Notes: a model not told the origin generated them from the sequence alone. Counted from the first letter of the stretch, positions 9,760-18,734 are shown. The stretch: DNA of 64,000 nt from Pseudomonas viridiflava (GCF_900590755.1 NZ_UUOC01000025.1:279974-343973); one strand, 5' to 3'. Program-made: numbers and translations.

Positions 9760-10500
9760 TTAGCTCATTTGCAAGATGCGCGCCGCGGACTCGTCATTGG
9801 TCTCGGCTGTTTTCATCATCTTGACGTGCAATTCAAATTGGCGGGACAAGGTCAGCACGGAAGTCATTTCTTCCACGGCGCTGACGTTGCTCGCCTGGAG
9901 GAAGCCAGACTCGACCTGAACGTTCGCATCGGCCGGCGCAGCTGCACCGCTCTTGGTGTGGATCAAGCCATCCGGGCCTTTGATCATGGTCTTGATGTCC
10001 GGGTTGACCAGCTTGATGCGGTCCACCTGAGCCATGACCTGAGCGCTTTCACCCAGCGAGCGAACACTGATGGTGCCGTCGGCGCCGATTTCAATCTGCT
10101 GCTGAGGCGGCACGGCAATCGGCCCGCCGTTGCCCATGACCGGCAAACCATTGCCAGCCCGCAACACGCCAAGAGCATCGATATTCATGCCGGCACTGCG
10201 GGTATAAGCCTCACCACCATCCGGGGTCTGGACCGCAATCCAGCCATCACCCTTGACGGCAATATCCAGCTCACGACCGGTGTCGATCATCGCGCCGCCA
10301 CTGAAGTCTGTACCGGGACTTTCGCTCATGGCATAGGCACGCGAGGGCTGAACCTCGCCAAATACCGGCATCGAACGCGCCTGCTCCAGGTCACGCATAA
10401 ACCCGTTGGTCGAAACGTTCGCCAGGTTGTTGGCATGAGCCTTTTGCGCAACGGCGTTTTCAGATGCACCGCTCATCGCGACGTAAAGCAACTTATCCAC
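9760..10500 (-). CDS. flgF: Flagellar proximal rod protein FlgF
   Basis: 246 residues from a GTG at 10500. An ATG lies two codons earlier (10506), but the strong ribosome site GAGGAGG abuts that ATG with no spacing and sits 6 nt before the GTG, and other FlgF proteins begin MDKLLYVAM. The rod motif NNLANVSTNGFMRDLEQARS and the C-terminal VEEMTSVLTLSRQFELHVKM are present. It is the first gene of flgFGHIJKL, with its own sigma-54 site upstream. Confidence 0.95.
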   Translation of the reverse strand: MDKLLYVAMSGASENAVAQKAHANNLANVSTNGFMRDLEQARSMPVFGEVQPSRAYAMSESPGTDFSGGAMIDTGRELDIAVKGDGWIAVQTPDGGEAYTRSAGMNIDALGVLRAGNGLPVMGNGGPIAVPPQQQIEIGADGTISVRSLGESAQVMAQVDRIKLVNPDIKTMIKGPDGLIHTKSGAAAPADANVQVESGFLQASNVSAVEEMTSVLTLSRQFELHVKMMKTAETNDESAARILQMS

Positions 10501-10554
10501 AGTCATCCTCCTCTGACAGACGCTTGCCGTCTGTAGCTGTTCTGAGAGGGATAA

Positions 10555-10570
10555 AGCAATTTCCGGTCCA
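10555..10570 (-). promoter_or_regulatory. Sigma-54 promoter of flgFGHIJKL
   Basis: Read on the minus strand: TGGACCG-N4-TTGCT, 10 of 12 consensus positions with the invariant GG and GC correctly spaced. The predicted start of transcription is about 10545, leaving a leader of roughly 45 nt before flgF. RpoN/FleR control of this operon is known in P. aeruginosa. The rest of the 313-bp flgF-to-small-gene gap shows nothing else clear. Confidence 0.7.
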
Positions 10571-10813
10571 ACTTGTCAGGCCTGATACAAAGCACTGATT
10601 CATCAGCAAAAACAGGCGCGTCTGGTTTGCCAGGGATGCCGCATGAGCAGAATGCGGCGGCGGACTGCCACATTTGGCCAACCTGGCCTGCCCCACCGCC
10701 AAAAAAACTACATCGCTGATGAAAAATGCGTAAGCCGACTAAAATTGTCACTGCGCAAAACCGGCGAATGATAGGCTGACGGACAACGCGAACCGCGAGG
10801 CAATACTCCCTAA

Positions 10814-11005
10814 ATGAAAGCACTTGCAAGCCTCTTGCCGATCATTGCGTCAGCCTTGATTCTGGTTTCAGCCACCAGCCAGGCCGCACCTGCCCGCTAC
10901 TACAAGTGGCAGGGCGCCGATCGCATCGTCTGCGCCCAGACTAGCCCCGGCGAAGGCTGGAAACGGCTGAAGGGTTATTTCGTCAAAGCCGATTGTTCGA
11001 TTTGA
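10814..11005 (+). CDS. Small secreted hypothetical protein
   Basis: 63 residues. A Sec signal peptide (MKALASLLPIIASALILVSA, cleavage after ATSQAA) precedes a mature peptide of about 38 residues containing RYYKWQGADRIVCAQTSPG and two Cys residues that could form a disulfide. I do not recognise a named family. No good ribosome site is visible. It sits alone, divergent from flgF and next to the repeat array. The coherent signal peptide is the main reason to accept it. Confidence 0.6.
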   Translation: MKALASLLPIIASALILVSATSQAAPARYYKWQGADRIVCAQTSPGEGWKRLKGYFVKADCSI

Positions 11006-11039
11006 GCGTTGAAATGAATCCTCTGGATCGCTGTCCCTA

Positions 11040-11652
11040 CGGAAGCGGTGTTTGCCCGCGATAACGGCGCCTCGGTCTGTCAGGCTTACCGCGTTATCGT
11101 TGATCGCGGGCAAGCCTCGCTCCCACATATGATCGCCAAACCCGTTGGAGCAAGGCTTGCCCGCGAACCAGGCGCCTCGGTCTGTCAGGCACACCGCGTT
11201 ATTGTTCATCACGGGCAAGCCTCGCTCCCACATATGATCGCCGAACCCGTTGGAGTGAGACTTGCCCGCGAACCAGGCGCCTCGGTCTGTCAGGGATACC
11301 GAGTCATCTTTCTTCGCGGGCAAGCCCGGCTCCAACGGAAGATCTCCGTCCCTGTGGGAGCGGTGCTTGCCCGCGATACCGGCGCCTCGGTCTGTCAGGC
11401 ATACCGCGTTATTGTTCATCGCGGGCAAGCCTCGCTCCCACATATGATCGCCGAACCCGTTGGAGCGAGGCTTGCCCGCGAACCAGGCGACTCGGTCTGT
11501 CAGGGATACCGAGTCATCTTTCTTCGCCGGCAAGCCCGGCTCCAACGGAGGATCTCCGTCCCTGTGGGAGCGGTGCTTGCCCGCGATTCGGGCGCCTCGG
11601 TTTTGTCAAGCGCACCGCGCCAACAGTCATCGCCGGTAAGCCTCGCTCCCAC
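11040..11652. repeat. Array of six palindromic REP pairs, exact 105-bp period
   Basis: Six units start with the same box at 11040, 11145, 11250, 11355, 11460 and 11565, each exactly 105 bp apart. Each unit pairs a left arm of the type GGAGCGAGGCTTGCCCGCGA with an inverted right arm (CGCGGGCAAGCCTCGCTCC), separated by about 45 bp, so each can fold into a long hairpin. Units alternate between two arm variants (TTGGAGCGAGG and TGGGAGCGGTG). Because 105 is a multiple of 3, the array stays open in several frames and gives false repeat proteins of about 210-225 residues. It fills the gap between the small gene and the second hook gene. Confidence 0.9.
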
Positions 11653-11667
11653 AGAGACAAAGAGACA

Positions 11668-13416
11668 TCAGGTGGATTGAATCAACGTCTGCATCACCGT
11701 CGCCTCCGTGGAAATGGCCTTGGAGTTGGCCTGATACGCCGTCTGAGCCTGGATCAGTTCAATGAGCTCATCAGCCAGAACCACATTGGACCCCTCCAAT
11801 GCTCCACCTTTCACACTGCCCCGGATGCCCGAGCCAGGAGCGCCGTATGTCGCGACCCCGGACGCCTGGGTTTCTGCCCAGCGATTACCACTGGTGGGCT
11901 GCAAGCCCTGATCATTGGAGAAGCTGGCGAGCATCACCTGACCAATCGTGCGGTATAGCCCGTTGTTGAATCCCGCCCGCAGCAGCCCATCGCGACTGAC
12001 ACTCAAACTGTTCATGGACCCCGCGGCATGCCCGTCGACAAATTGCGAAGCACGCGATGTCGGCGCATTAAATTGCGTCACGCTGCTGAAGTCGATGGCA
12101 ATGCCTTCGCCGCTGGCCGCTGCGCCGTTGGACACCCAGCTTTCCTGACGCGTGCCTCCATACGTCAGCGTCGCTGGCACCCAGCCCTGCAACTGCAAGG
12201 AATCTCCATTGTTCATGGCCAGGCCGGATGCACCGGTCAGCGACCTCAGCGTGCCATTGCTATTGAATACGACGCGGGCCGTCAGGGGGGAATCGGACTC
12301 TGGTGTTTGCGGGTTACGACCATTGACCAGCAGGTGCATCTGCCAGCTGTTGTGACCGTCCTTGACGAAGTAACGCTTCATCTCATGCTGGTTGCCCTGA
12401 CTGTCAAAGATCGGGCTGGCGAAAACCGCGCTGTAGGTGTTTACGTCTTTCGGATCAAACTCCGGGACTGGGCGCACCATCACCGGATCCGCATCGGCAA
12501 GGGCACTGCCAGCCCCATCATCAAGCCCCAATGACACCAGGCCGCCATTGGGCACACCACTGGCCATCCAATGCTGACTTTCAAACTTCGCCGGTACCCA
12601 ACCGTTGAGGGAAAACTCACTGTTGGAGACTTTCTGCACATGCTGACTGCTGGCTGAATAGCGCAGTGTTCCATCTGCAGCCCTGTCCAACGTTACGTGC
12701 ATCGGGCTTGCGCTCGCCGGGTCAACCGGATTGCGGCCATCGATCAGAATGTACATGGACCACTGATTATCTTCGCTCTTGACGAAGTACTGCTTGAGTT
12801 CATGGTCGGCTCCCGCTGCCGGGGCGATACCTTTATCCTGGATCGTCCGGCTGGTCATGCGCGTATAAGAAGCCGGGTCCGTGGGGCTGAACTTGGGCAG
12901 TTGCGCAAGCGATGCCCTGGAAGCATCCAGATTGACGGCTTCAGAGATTCGCGTAGTGGATTTCGGCGCCATATTGGACATATCAATCTTCATATCCATG
13001 CGCACGCCATCCATGACCTGACCCTTGTCATCGACGCCAAAGCCCTGCAACCGCCCGCCTTCGCTGTCGACCACAAAGTCTTCGGCATCCTTCTGAAAAG
13101 CTCCGGCCCGGGTGTACGCGACAGAGCCACGGTCACTGACGACAAAGAAACCACCGCCCTGAATACGCATATCCAGAGGCCGGCCATTGGTGGAGATGTT
13201 GTCACCCTCATTGAAGTTCTGCGTGACACTGGCAAGGCGCACCCCGCCGCCAACAGCATGACCGCCACTGCCCAGATGGCTCGCCGGATACAAGGCCGCA
13301 AAGTCCGCACGCGAGGACTTGAAGCCGATGGTTCCGACATTGGCAATGTTGTTGCCCGCGTTTTCCAGTCTTTTATTGGCCGCGTGAATTCCACTGATAG
13401 ACACATTGAACGACAT
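11668..13416 (-). CDS. Second hook protein, FlgE-like, with duplicated middle domain
   Basis: 582 residues versus 456 for the neighbouring FlgE. N-terminal (MSFNVSISGIHAANKRLENA, NIANVGTIGFKSSRADF) and C-terminal (ELIELIQAQTAYQANSKAIS) helices are those of FlgE. The extra length is a tandem copy of the FlgE D2 domain: about residues 179-281 (ELKQYFVKSEDNQWSMYILI) and 320-420 (EMKRYFVKDGHNSWQMHLLV), each ending in a GWVPA motif. GGGAG precedes the ATG. It lies downstream of the flgBCDE terminator, so it is a separate unit; I could not find a convincing promoter. It could be an alternative hook subunit or a scaffold. Confidence 0.85.
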   Translation of the reverse strand: MSFNVSISGIHAANKRLENAGNNIANVGTIGFKSSRADFAALYPASHLGSGGHAVGGGVRLASVTQNFNEGDNISTNGRPLDMRIQGGGFFVVSDRGSVAYTRAGAFQKDAEDFVVDSEGGRLQGFGVDDKGQVMDGVRMDMKIDMSNMAPKSTTRISEAVNLDASRASLAQLPKFSPTDPASYTRMTSRTIQDKGIAPAAGADHELKQYFVKSEDNQWSMYILIDGRNPVDPASASPMHVTLDRAADGTLRYSASSQHVQKVSNSEFSLNGWVPAKFESQHWMASGVPNGGLVSLGLDDGAGSALADADPVMVRPVPEFDPKDVNTYSAVFASPIFDSQGNQHEMKRYFVKDGHNSWQMHLLVNGRNPQTPESDSPLTARVVFNSNGTLRSLTGASGLAMNNGDSLQLQGWVPATLTYGGTRQESWVSNGAAASGEGIAIDFSSVTQFNAPTSRASQFVDGHAAGSMNSLSVSRDGLLRAGFNNGLYRTIGQVMLASFSNDQGLQPTSGNRWAETQASGVATYGAPGSGIRGSVKGGALEGSNVVLADELIELIQAQTAYQANSKAISTEATVMQTLIQST

Positions 13417-13560
13417 ATCAAACTCCCTACCGAAAACGGTATTGGTTAAGGAGTTTTTATTCTCACACTACCCTGCGTAGGACGTTTCCAAGACGCTTGA
13501 GGGACAGTTCCGCAAATAAAAAAACGAAAAATATCAGTAATTTACGATTCAAAGAGACAC

Positions 13561-13591
13561 AAAAAAGCCCCTTCGAAAAGGGGCTTTTTTT
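13561..13591 (-). terminator. Rho-independent terminator after flgBCDE
   Basis: GCCCCTT-CGAA-AAGGGGC with an A-run on the left and a T-run on the right, so it can work in both directions. It lies 22 bp past the flgE stop and before the second hook gene. Confidence 0.85.
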
Positions 13592-13612
13592 ACAGCTATC
13601 CAGCGACCGTTA

Positions 13613-14983
13613 TCAGGTCATCTGAATAGTGGTCTGCATGATGGTTGCCTGGGTCGAAATAGTCTTCGCGTTTGCCTGATAGTTGCTTTGCGCTTTGATC
13701 AGGTTAACGAGTTCGGCCGTCAGGTCGACGTTGGAGTCTTCCAGCGCCTGACCCGTGATATTACCCAGCGTACCGGATTGCGGAGCGCCACTCACCGGCA
13801 CGCCCGATGCAAAAGTCTCACGCCAGTTTGTACCACCGGCGGCAGACAGACCCTGTACGTTGGCGAAGTTGGTCAGCGAGACCTGGCCAATTACTTTGGA
13901 CTGGCCGTTGGTGTAGCTGGCAAACAGATTACCCGTCGAGTCAACGCTCATGTTGCTGATCTGGCCGGTCGCGTAACCGTCCTGAGTCTTGGTGATTGCA
14001 CCTGACACGGAAGCAGTCTGGGTCATGGTCAGCATGTCCAGCTTGGTACCGGTGGAACGAGCCGAAGCACCGTTGGCGACCCAAAGAGGCGTAGCAGCCG
14101 TACCGGTATTCATCGCCGGAATCCAGCCAGTACCCACCGCTGGCGGCGTACCCGTGGCAGCCTTGATAGTGAAAGTACCGTCAGCCTCGACCGTCATGCC
14201 GCTACCTTGAGCAACTGTCGGAAGAGCGCTCGCATCCAGGTTACCGCTGGAATCAAAGGTCAGATCAATCTTGTCCCAAGTAGTTGTGGCGTTACCGACA
14301 GGGTCAGAAATGCTGCGGCCGTCAACCAGGCTATACATGGACCAGGTATTAGTGCCGGTTTTTACAAAATACTGATCCAGCGAGTGCTCATTACCCTGAG
14401 AGTCATAAATGGCGGTGCTGAATGTGTTGTTGTAGCTGTTCACTTTGGTCGGGTCGAACGGCGTGATGGTTGGCACCGTGGACGACGAGTTCAAGTTGTT
14501 GGTGATCGTGATGCTGCCAGTCGGGTTAGGCGCCTGGTTCGAAGAGTCAACGCGCAGGTTACTCAGCACGCCAGCAACCACGTTGCCGTTTTCATCAACG
14601 TTGTAACCCTGAAGGTTCATGCCGTCGCTATTGACCACATAACCTGCTTTATCGGTATGGAATGCACCAGCACGGGTATAAAGCTTTTCACCGTTATCGC
14701 TGAGCATGAAAAAGCCGTTGCCGTTGATTGCCAGATCCAGGCTGTTGCCTGTGCCGGTGGTCAAGGTGCCCTGAGTAAACTGCTGAGCAACAGCAGCCGT
14801 GGTCACACCGCTACCGACGTTGGTGTTGCCGGACGTGCCGCGAATGGACTGCGCGTACTGGTCAGCGAACTCTACGCGGGACGATTTGAAGCCGTTGGTC
14901 GCGACGTTGGCAATGTTGTTGCCGGTAACGTCGAGGCTTTTATTTGCAGCATAGAGCCCACTAAGACCGATATTGAATGACAT
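13613..14983 (-). CDS. flgE: Flagellar hook protein FlgE
   Basis: 456 residues. N-terminus MSFNIGLSGLYAANKSLDVT with NNIANVATNGFKSSRVEFAD; one D2 domain (SLDQYFVKTGTNTWSMYSLV, about residues 195-300); C-terminus ELVNLIKAQSNYQANAKTIS. It is the structural subunit of the universal-joint hook, exported without a signal peptide. AAGGAG precedes the ATG, flgD is 29 bp upstream, and a strong terminator follows. It is the last gene of flgBCDE. Confidence 0.96.
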   Translation of the reverse strand: MSFNIGLSGLYAANKSLDVTGNNIANVATNGFKSSRVEFADQYAQSIRGTSGNTNVGSGVTTAAVAQQFTQGTLTTGTGNSLDLAINGNGFFMLSDNGEKLYTRAGAFHTDKAGYVVNSDGMNLQGYNVDENGNVVAGVLSNLRVDSSNQAPNPTGSITITNNLNSSSTVPTITPFDPTKVNSYNNTFSTAIYDSQGNEHSLDQYFVKTGTNTWSMYSLVDGRSISDPVGNATTTWDKIDLTFDSSGNLDASALPTVAQGSGMTVEADGTFTIKAATGTPPAVGTGWIPAMNTGTAATPLWVANGASARSTGTKLDMLTMTQTASVSGAITKTQDGYATGQISNMSVDSTGNLFASYTNGQSKVIGQVSLTNFANVQGLSAAGGTNWRETFASGVPVSGAPQSGTLGNITGQALEDSNVDLTAELVNLIKAQSNYQANAKTISTQATIMQTTIQMT

Positions 14984-15012
14984 GTAACACTCCTTCGCCG
15001 TCGAGTCGGCTC

Positions 15013-15696
15013 TTAAATTCCGATTGTTTGCACTTTGGACAGAGCGATACTTTGACCGCTCGCCAGATTAAGCGTCATTTCCGCACCATTGACGCCGGTG
15101 GTGACACTGTTGACCGTCGCCGGCAAGTTGGTCGCCAACGCAGTTGAGGTGCCATTCAGAGAGCCGGTTGCGACGAAGTTGTAAGTACCCGCTGTGGCCA
15201 CTTCACCCGCTTCGTTGGTGCCGTCCCAGGTGAAACTGGTGTTCCCGGCCGCCTGAGCACCCAGATCAAGGGTTTTGACCACATTGCCCTGAGCGTCGGA
15301 AATCTTGAGCGTGGTAGCCGCGCTGGACGACGGTACGACAACCGTACCGGTCATGCCCTTGGCGGTGTCGACAACGGTCGAGCTCGCGCTGACGATGACC
15401 GAACGACCCACCAGCGAGGAAGCCTGCAGCGCCTGGGACGACTTGTAACTGGTGGCAATCGTGTCAACAGTGGACGTCAGGTTCTGCATGCTTTCCAGAC
15501 TGCTGAACTGCGCCAGCTGAGCCACGAACTGAGTATTGTCCTGTGGGTCCAGCGGGTTCTGGTTCTTCATCTGCGTGACAAGCAATTGCAGAAATGCATC
15601 TTTGCCCAGCGCGTTACTGGAAGACTGGGTAGCCGTCGCAGTCGGATTCTGCAGCGAGTTTATGAACGTCGACGAAACATCGTTTTCTACAGCCAT
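15013..15696 (-). CDS. flgD: Flagellar hook assembly scaffold FlgD
   Basis: 227 residues. The N-terminal export/cap region contains FLQLLVTQMKNQNPLDPQDN and FVAQLAQFSSLESMQNL; the C-terminal half holds the FlgD Ig-like fold (SFTWDGTNEAGEVATAGTYN). It caps the growing hook and is later replaced by FlgK. AGGGG lies before the ATG. It is 15 bp after flgC. Confidence 0.95.
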   Translation of the reverse strand: MAVENDVSSTFINSLQNPTATATQSSSNALGKDAFLQLLVTQMKNQNPLDPQDNTQFVAQLAQFSSLESMQNLTSTVDTIATSYKSSQALQASSLVGRSVIVSASSTVVDTAKGMTGTVVVPSSSAATTLKISDAQGNVVKTLDLGAQAAGNTSFTWDGTNEAGEVATAGTYNFVATGSLNGTSTALATNLPATVNSVTTGVNGAEMTLNLASGQSIALSKVQTIGI

Positions 15697-15711
15697 TTTA
15701 TTCGCCCCTTA

Positions 15712-16152
15712 TCACTGACCGAGGGTCAGGACTTTCTGCATCATGGTTTTGGCGGTGTTCATGATTTCCGCGTTGGTCTGGAAGGACCGACTGGCAGAGA
15801 TCATGTCAGCCATTTCTTCGACGACATTCACGTTCGGGTAATACACGTACCCGTTCTTGTCGGCGGAAGGGTGATTTGGCTCGTAGCGCGCTTCGAGGTT
15901 CGACGCGTCTTCGATGATGCCGTTGACCTGTACGCCCTGCCCTGCTTCGCCTTGCTCCTGGAACAGCGAACCGCCGCCGCTCTGGCTCTGCTGAAACACG
16001 GTGGCGAACACCGGGTGACGTGCGCGGTAGGTCTGGTCCATGCTCGAAGACACGGTCTCGGCGTTGGCGATGTTACTGGCGGTGGTGTTCAACCGAGTGG
16101 TCTGAGCACTCATGCCGCTGCCGGCAATATTGAAAACGTTGGCTAGAGACAT
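15712..16152 (-). CDS. flgC: Flagellar proximal rod protein FlgC
   Basis: 146 residues. MSLANVFNIAGSGMSAQTTR, NTTASNIANAETVSSSMDQT, the proline-rich YEPNHPSADKNGYVYYPNVN and the C-terminal EMADMISASRSFQTNAEIMN are all diagnostic of FlgC. It is a proximal rod subunit. GGAG lies upstream of the ATG, and it follows flgB by only 3 bp. Confidence 0.96.
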   Translation of the reverse strand: MSLANVFNIAGSGMSAQTTRLNTTASNIANAETVSSSMDQTYRARHPVFATVFQQSQSGGGSLFQEQGEAGQGVQVNGIIEDASNLEARYEPNHPSADKNGYVYYPNVNVVEEMADMISASRSFQTNAEIMNTAKTMMQKVLTLGQ

Positions 16153-16155
16153 GAA

Positions 16156-16563
16156 TTACTCTCCACGGATGGCTGCAACCAGCCCTTTGAATTTGCTGTT
16201 GAGCAAGGTAAAGCTGGCCTGGAAGCCCACGGCGTTTTCCGCGTAGTTGGCGCTTTCAACTTGAGCATCAACGGTGTTCTGGTCCAGCGAAGGTGCCGAT
16301 GGCGTGCGATACAGCAGCGTGCCGTCGGTTTCGCCCACGCCTTCAGCTTCGATATGGCGGCTGTTGGTCTTGTTCAGCGCGAAGGTGCCGTTCTTGACCT
16401 TGTCGCTCTCGGCGGCAAGCACCGACGAAAACTCCAGATCACGAGCCTTGTAATTCGGCGTGTCGGCGTTGGTGATGTTGTTAGCCAACACCTCGGCACG
16501 CTGGGCGCGAAAGCTCAGGGCTTTTTCGTGGATGCCTAACGCTTTATCGAAGTTGATGCTCAT
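16156..16563 (-). CDS. flgB: Flagellar basal-body rod protein FlgB
   Basis: 135 residues. ALSFRAQRAEVLANNITNAD and TPNYKARDLEFSSVLA mark FlgB; it is the innermost rod subunit. It is the first gene of flgBCDE, with a 12-of-12 sigma-54 promoter starting about 60 nt upstream. The ribosome site is weak (AAAGG, spaced about 10 nt). Confidence 0.95.
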   Translation of the reverse strand: MSINFDKALGIHEKALSFRAQRAEVLANNITNADTPNYKARDLEFSSVLAAESDKVKNGTFALNKTNSRHIEAEGVGETDGTLLYRTPSAPSLDQNTVDAQVESANYAENAVGFQASFTLLNSKFKGLVAAIRGE

Positions 16564-16624
16564 GTCGGGGAAACCTTTGCCGGTTGACCAGATTGTCGTA
16601 ACTGGTTTTGCTTACCAGTGATAT

Positions 16625-16640
16625 AGCAAACCGCGTGCCA
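16625..16640 (-). promoter_or_regulatory. Sigma-54 promoter of flgBCDE
   Basis: On the minus strand TGGCACG-CGGT-TTGCT matches the RpoN consensus at every defined position. The predicted start is near 16615, about 52 nt before flgB. In Pseudomonas this operon is a class III gene set activated by FleR. Confidence 0.88.
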
Positions 16641-16777
16641 CTTCTTGAAACGCAATGTTTCAGGGGCTTGCAGGCCAAGGTGGCAAGTGGGATGCCAGAA
16701 AAGCGGCAATGGATTTCCGCTGCCGGGGAGGCAAGCGGCAAGGGAGGTGCCGTAAAGTTGCCAGTGTTGCCATGCCC

Positions 16778-16865
16778 GTTGGAGCGAGGCTTGCCCGCGA
16801 ATCAGACGACTCGGTCAATCTGACGAATCAGGTTATCGTTCTTCGCGGGCAAGCCCGGCTCCAAC
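16778..16865. repeat. Single REP pair of the same family as the 11-kb array
   Basis: GTTGGAGCGAGGCTTGCCCG and its inverted partner (CGGGCAAGCCCGGCTCCAAC) flank a 45-bp spacer. It matches the units of the six-copy array and lies between flgB and cheR, outside the flgB promoter. Apart from this repeat, the promoter and the cheR terminator, the 366-bp gap appears empty. Confidence 0.85.
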
Positions 16866-16884
16866 AGGAGAGTCTTACCCCCAA

Positions 16885-16911
16885 TAAAAAAGAGACCCGA
16901 AGGTCTCTTTC
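16885..16911 (-). terminator. Rho-independent terminator after cheR
   Basis: AGAGACC-CGA-AGGTCTCT stem; read on the minus strand it is followed by a run of T residues. It ends the cheV-cheR unit. Confidence 0.8.
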
Positions 16912-16929
16912 TCTTCCAACCACAAAGCT

Positions 16930-17757
16930 TTATTTAGCCTGGTAAATAATCCCCGGGCTGCACTGCACCATCTGGTAGTGATCCGGCAAACCATTAAGCG
17001 CCTCGGAGGCACCGAGGAACAGATAGCCGCCCGGCTTGAGCGTGCCATGGATGCGCAGCAGGATGTCTTTCTTCACTTCAGCCGAAAAATAGATCAATAC
17101 GTTACGGCAGAACACGATGTCGAACTTGCCCAGGCTTGCGTAGCTATCCAGCAGGTTGAATGCCCGGAACTCCACGCGGCTCTTGATCGGTGCCTTGACC
17201 GCCCAACGCCCCGGCGCCTTCACATCGAAGTAACGCTGCAGGCGATCCGGCGACAGACCGCGACCAATCGCCAGGCTGTCGTACTCTCCGGATTTGCAGT
17301 TGGTGAGCATCAAACCGGACAGGTCGGTCGCCACAATCTGCGCGCCGCTCTTGAGCTGGCTCGGGTTGCTGCGCTCGAACTCGTCAATCGTCATCGACAG
17401 CGAATACGGTTCCTGACCCGACGAACAGGCCGCCGACCAGATACGCAGACGCTGATTCGGGGCGGCCTTTATCGCTTCCGGCAGAACCTTGTTTTTCATG
17501 ACTTCGAACGGATAGGTATCGCGAAACCACAAGGTTTCGTTAGTCGTCATGGCGTCCACGACCTGCTCGCGCAAACCACTGCGCGGCTGGGTCTGGATGC
17601 GCTGAATCAATTCGCCCAGGGTTTTGATGCCCTGCTGCTCCATCAGCTTGTTGAGACGACTGGATACCAGATACTGCTTGTTTTCACCCAAGAGGATGCC
17701 ACAGGCTTTTTCCAGAAAGACCCGGAACTGCTCGAAATCCAAATTACCCGTAGCCAA
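16930..17757 (-). CDS. cheR: Chemotaxis protein methyltransferase CheR
   Basis: 275 residues. The N-terminal helical domain (LDFEQFRVFLEKACGILLGE) is followed by the SAM-binding domain: NETLWFRDTYPFEV, IWSAACSSGQEPYSLSM and FDIVFCRNVLIYF. It methylates glutamates of chemoreceptors. Only TTG starts exist in frame; the TTG at 17757 has GAGAGG 7 nt upstream and gives the usual length, so it is preferred to the TTG at 17772. It is 44 bp after cheV, as in the P. aeruginosa cheVR unit. Confidence 0.94.
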   Translation of the reverse strand: MATGNLDFEQFRVFLEKACGILLGENKQYLVSSRLNKLMEQQGIKTLGELIQRIQTQPRSGLREQVVDAMTTNETLWFRDTYPFEVMKNKVLPEAIKAAPNQRLRIWSAACSSGQEPYSLSMTIDEFERSNPSQLKSGAQIVATDLSGLMLTNCKSGEYDSLAIGRGLSPDRLQRYFDVKAPGRWAVKAPIKSRVEFRAFNLLDSYASLGKFDIVFCRNVLIYFSAEVKKDILLRIHGTLKPGGYLFLGASEALNGLPDHYQMVQCSPGIIYQAK

Positions 17758-17801
17758 AGTACCGCCTCTCAAATCATATGAAACCGCCAGGAGCGACGCC
17801 C

Positions 17802-18734
17802 CTAGCTGTTGTCTGCCGCCTTGATTCTGTCCACTACCCGCGCCGCAAGGTCATCAGGTCTGAACTTGGCAAGGAAATCATCCGCGCCAACCTTCTTCAC
17901 CATAGCCTGATTAAAGACACCAGACAGAGAAGTATGCAAAACGATGTGCAGCTTTTGCATCCGTGGATCATTGCGGATCTCGGAGGTCAGGGTGTAACCG
18001 TCCATTTCCGGCATCTCGATGTCGGAAATCATCATCAGAAACTCTTCTTCCGGCTTCTTGCCGTCAGCCACCAACTGCTTTAGATATTCCAGCGCTTGGC
18101 GACCGTCGTTGAGTGCGACCACTTCCACACCGACGGTCTGCAGACAACGGCTGACCTGCTTACGCGCCACCGACGAGTCATCAACGGTCAGAACCCGCAG
18201 TGACACCGCCTTATGGTGGGTGGCTTCATCAATAACGCCCACCGATACCGCTTCGGACATCGGCGCCACTTCGGAAAGAATCTTCTCGACGTCGATGATT
18301 TCCACCAACTGGTTATCGACCCGCGTCACCGCCGTCAGGTAGTGATCACGACCCGTGCCCTTGGGTGGTGGATGGATCTCTTCCCAGTTCATGTTCACGA
18401 TGCGTTCGACTGAATGCACCAGAAACCCCTGAACCTTGGTGTTGTATTCAGTGATGATCACAAAAGCATGATCCAGCGACGTCTGCCCCGGCAACCCCGT
18501 GGCCATGGCCAGATCGAGGATCGGGATGGTGCCACCGCGAATATTCGCCACACCGCGCACGATCCGATTGGATTTCGGCATCACGGTGAGTTTGGGGCAT
18601 TGCAGCACCTCTTTCACCTTGAACACGTTGATCCCATACAGTTGCTTGCCGTCGAGACGGAACAACAACAGCTCAAGGCGATTCTGTCCAACCAACTGCG
18701 TTCGCTGGTTCACCGAATCCATTACACCGGCCAT
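17802..18734 (-). CDS. cheV: Chemotaxis coupling protein CheV
   Basis: 310 residues. A CheW-like domain (about 10-165; LLLFRLDGKQLYGINVFKVK, RGVANIRGGTIPILDL) is fused to a receiver domain (about 185-305; LTVDDSSVARKQ, phosphoacceptor Asp in MISDIEMPEMDGYTL). It couples receptors to CheA and can be phosphorylated. The ATG at 18734 with GGGAG 7 nt upstream is preferred to a TTG eight codons earlier. It is divergent from flgA. Confidence 0.94.
   Translation of the reverse strand: MAGVMDSVNQRTQLVGQNRLELLLFRLDGKQLYGINVFKVKEVLQCPKLTVMPKSNRIVRGVANIRGGTIPILDLAMATGLPGQTSLDHAFVIITEYNTKVQGFLVHSVERIVNMNWEEIHPPPKGTGRDHYLTAVTRVDNQLVEIIDVEKILSEVAPMSEAVSVGVIDEATHHKAVSLRVLTVDDSSVARKQVSRCLQTVGVEVVALNDGRQALEYLKQLVADGKKPEEEFLMMISDIEMPEMDGYTLTSEIRNDPRMQKLHIVLHTSLSGVFNQAMVKKVGADDFLAKFRPDDLAARVVDRIKAADNS

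Noticed and set aside
10868..11545. Minus-strand 225-codon repeat protein over the same array
   Set aside because: Same artefact on the other strand; it also overlaps the small secreted protein gene.
11040..11652. CRISPR array
   Set aside because: Regular spacing suggested it, but the units are inverted REP pairs, the spacers are nearly identical to each other and no cas gene is present.
11048..11680. Plus-strand 210-codon repeat protein
   Set aside because: It consists of the REP array translated; the 105-bp period is 35 codons, so the frame stays open by arithmetic.
13430..13560. Sigma-54 promoter for the second hook gene
   Set aside because: TTGGAAACGTCCTACGC has GG and GC, but the spacing is one base too long; not accepted.
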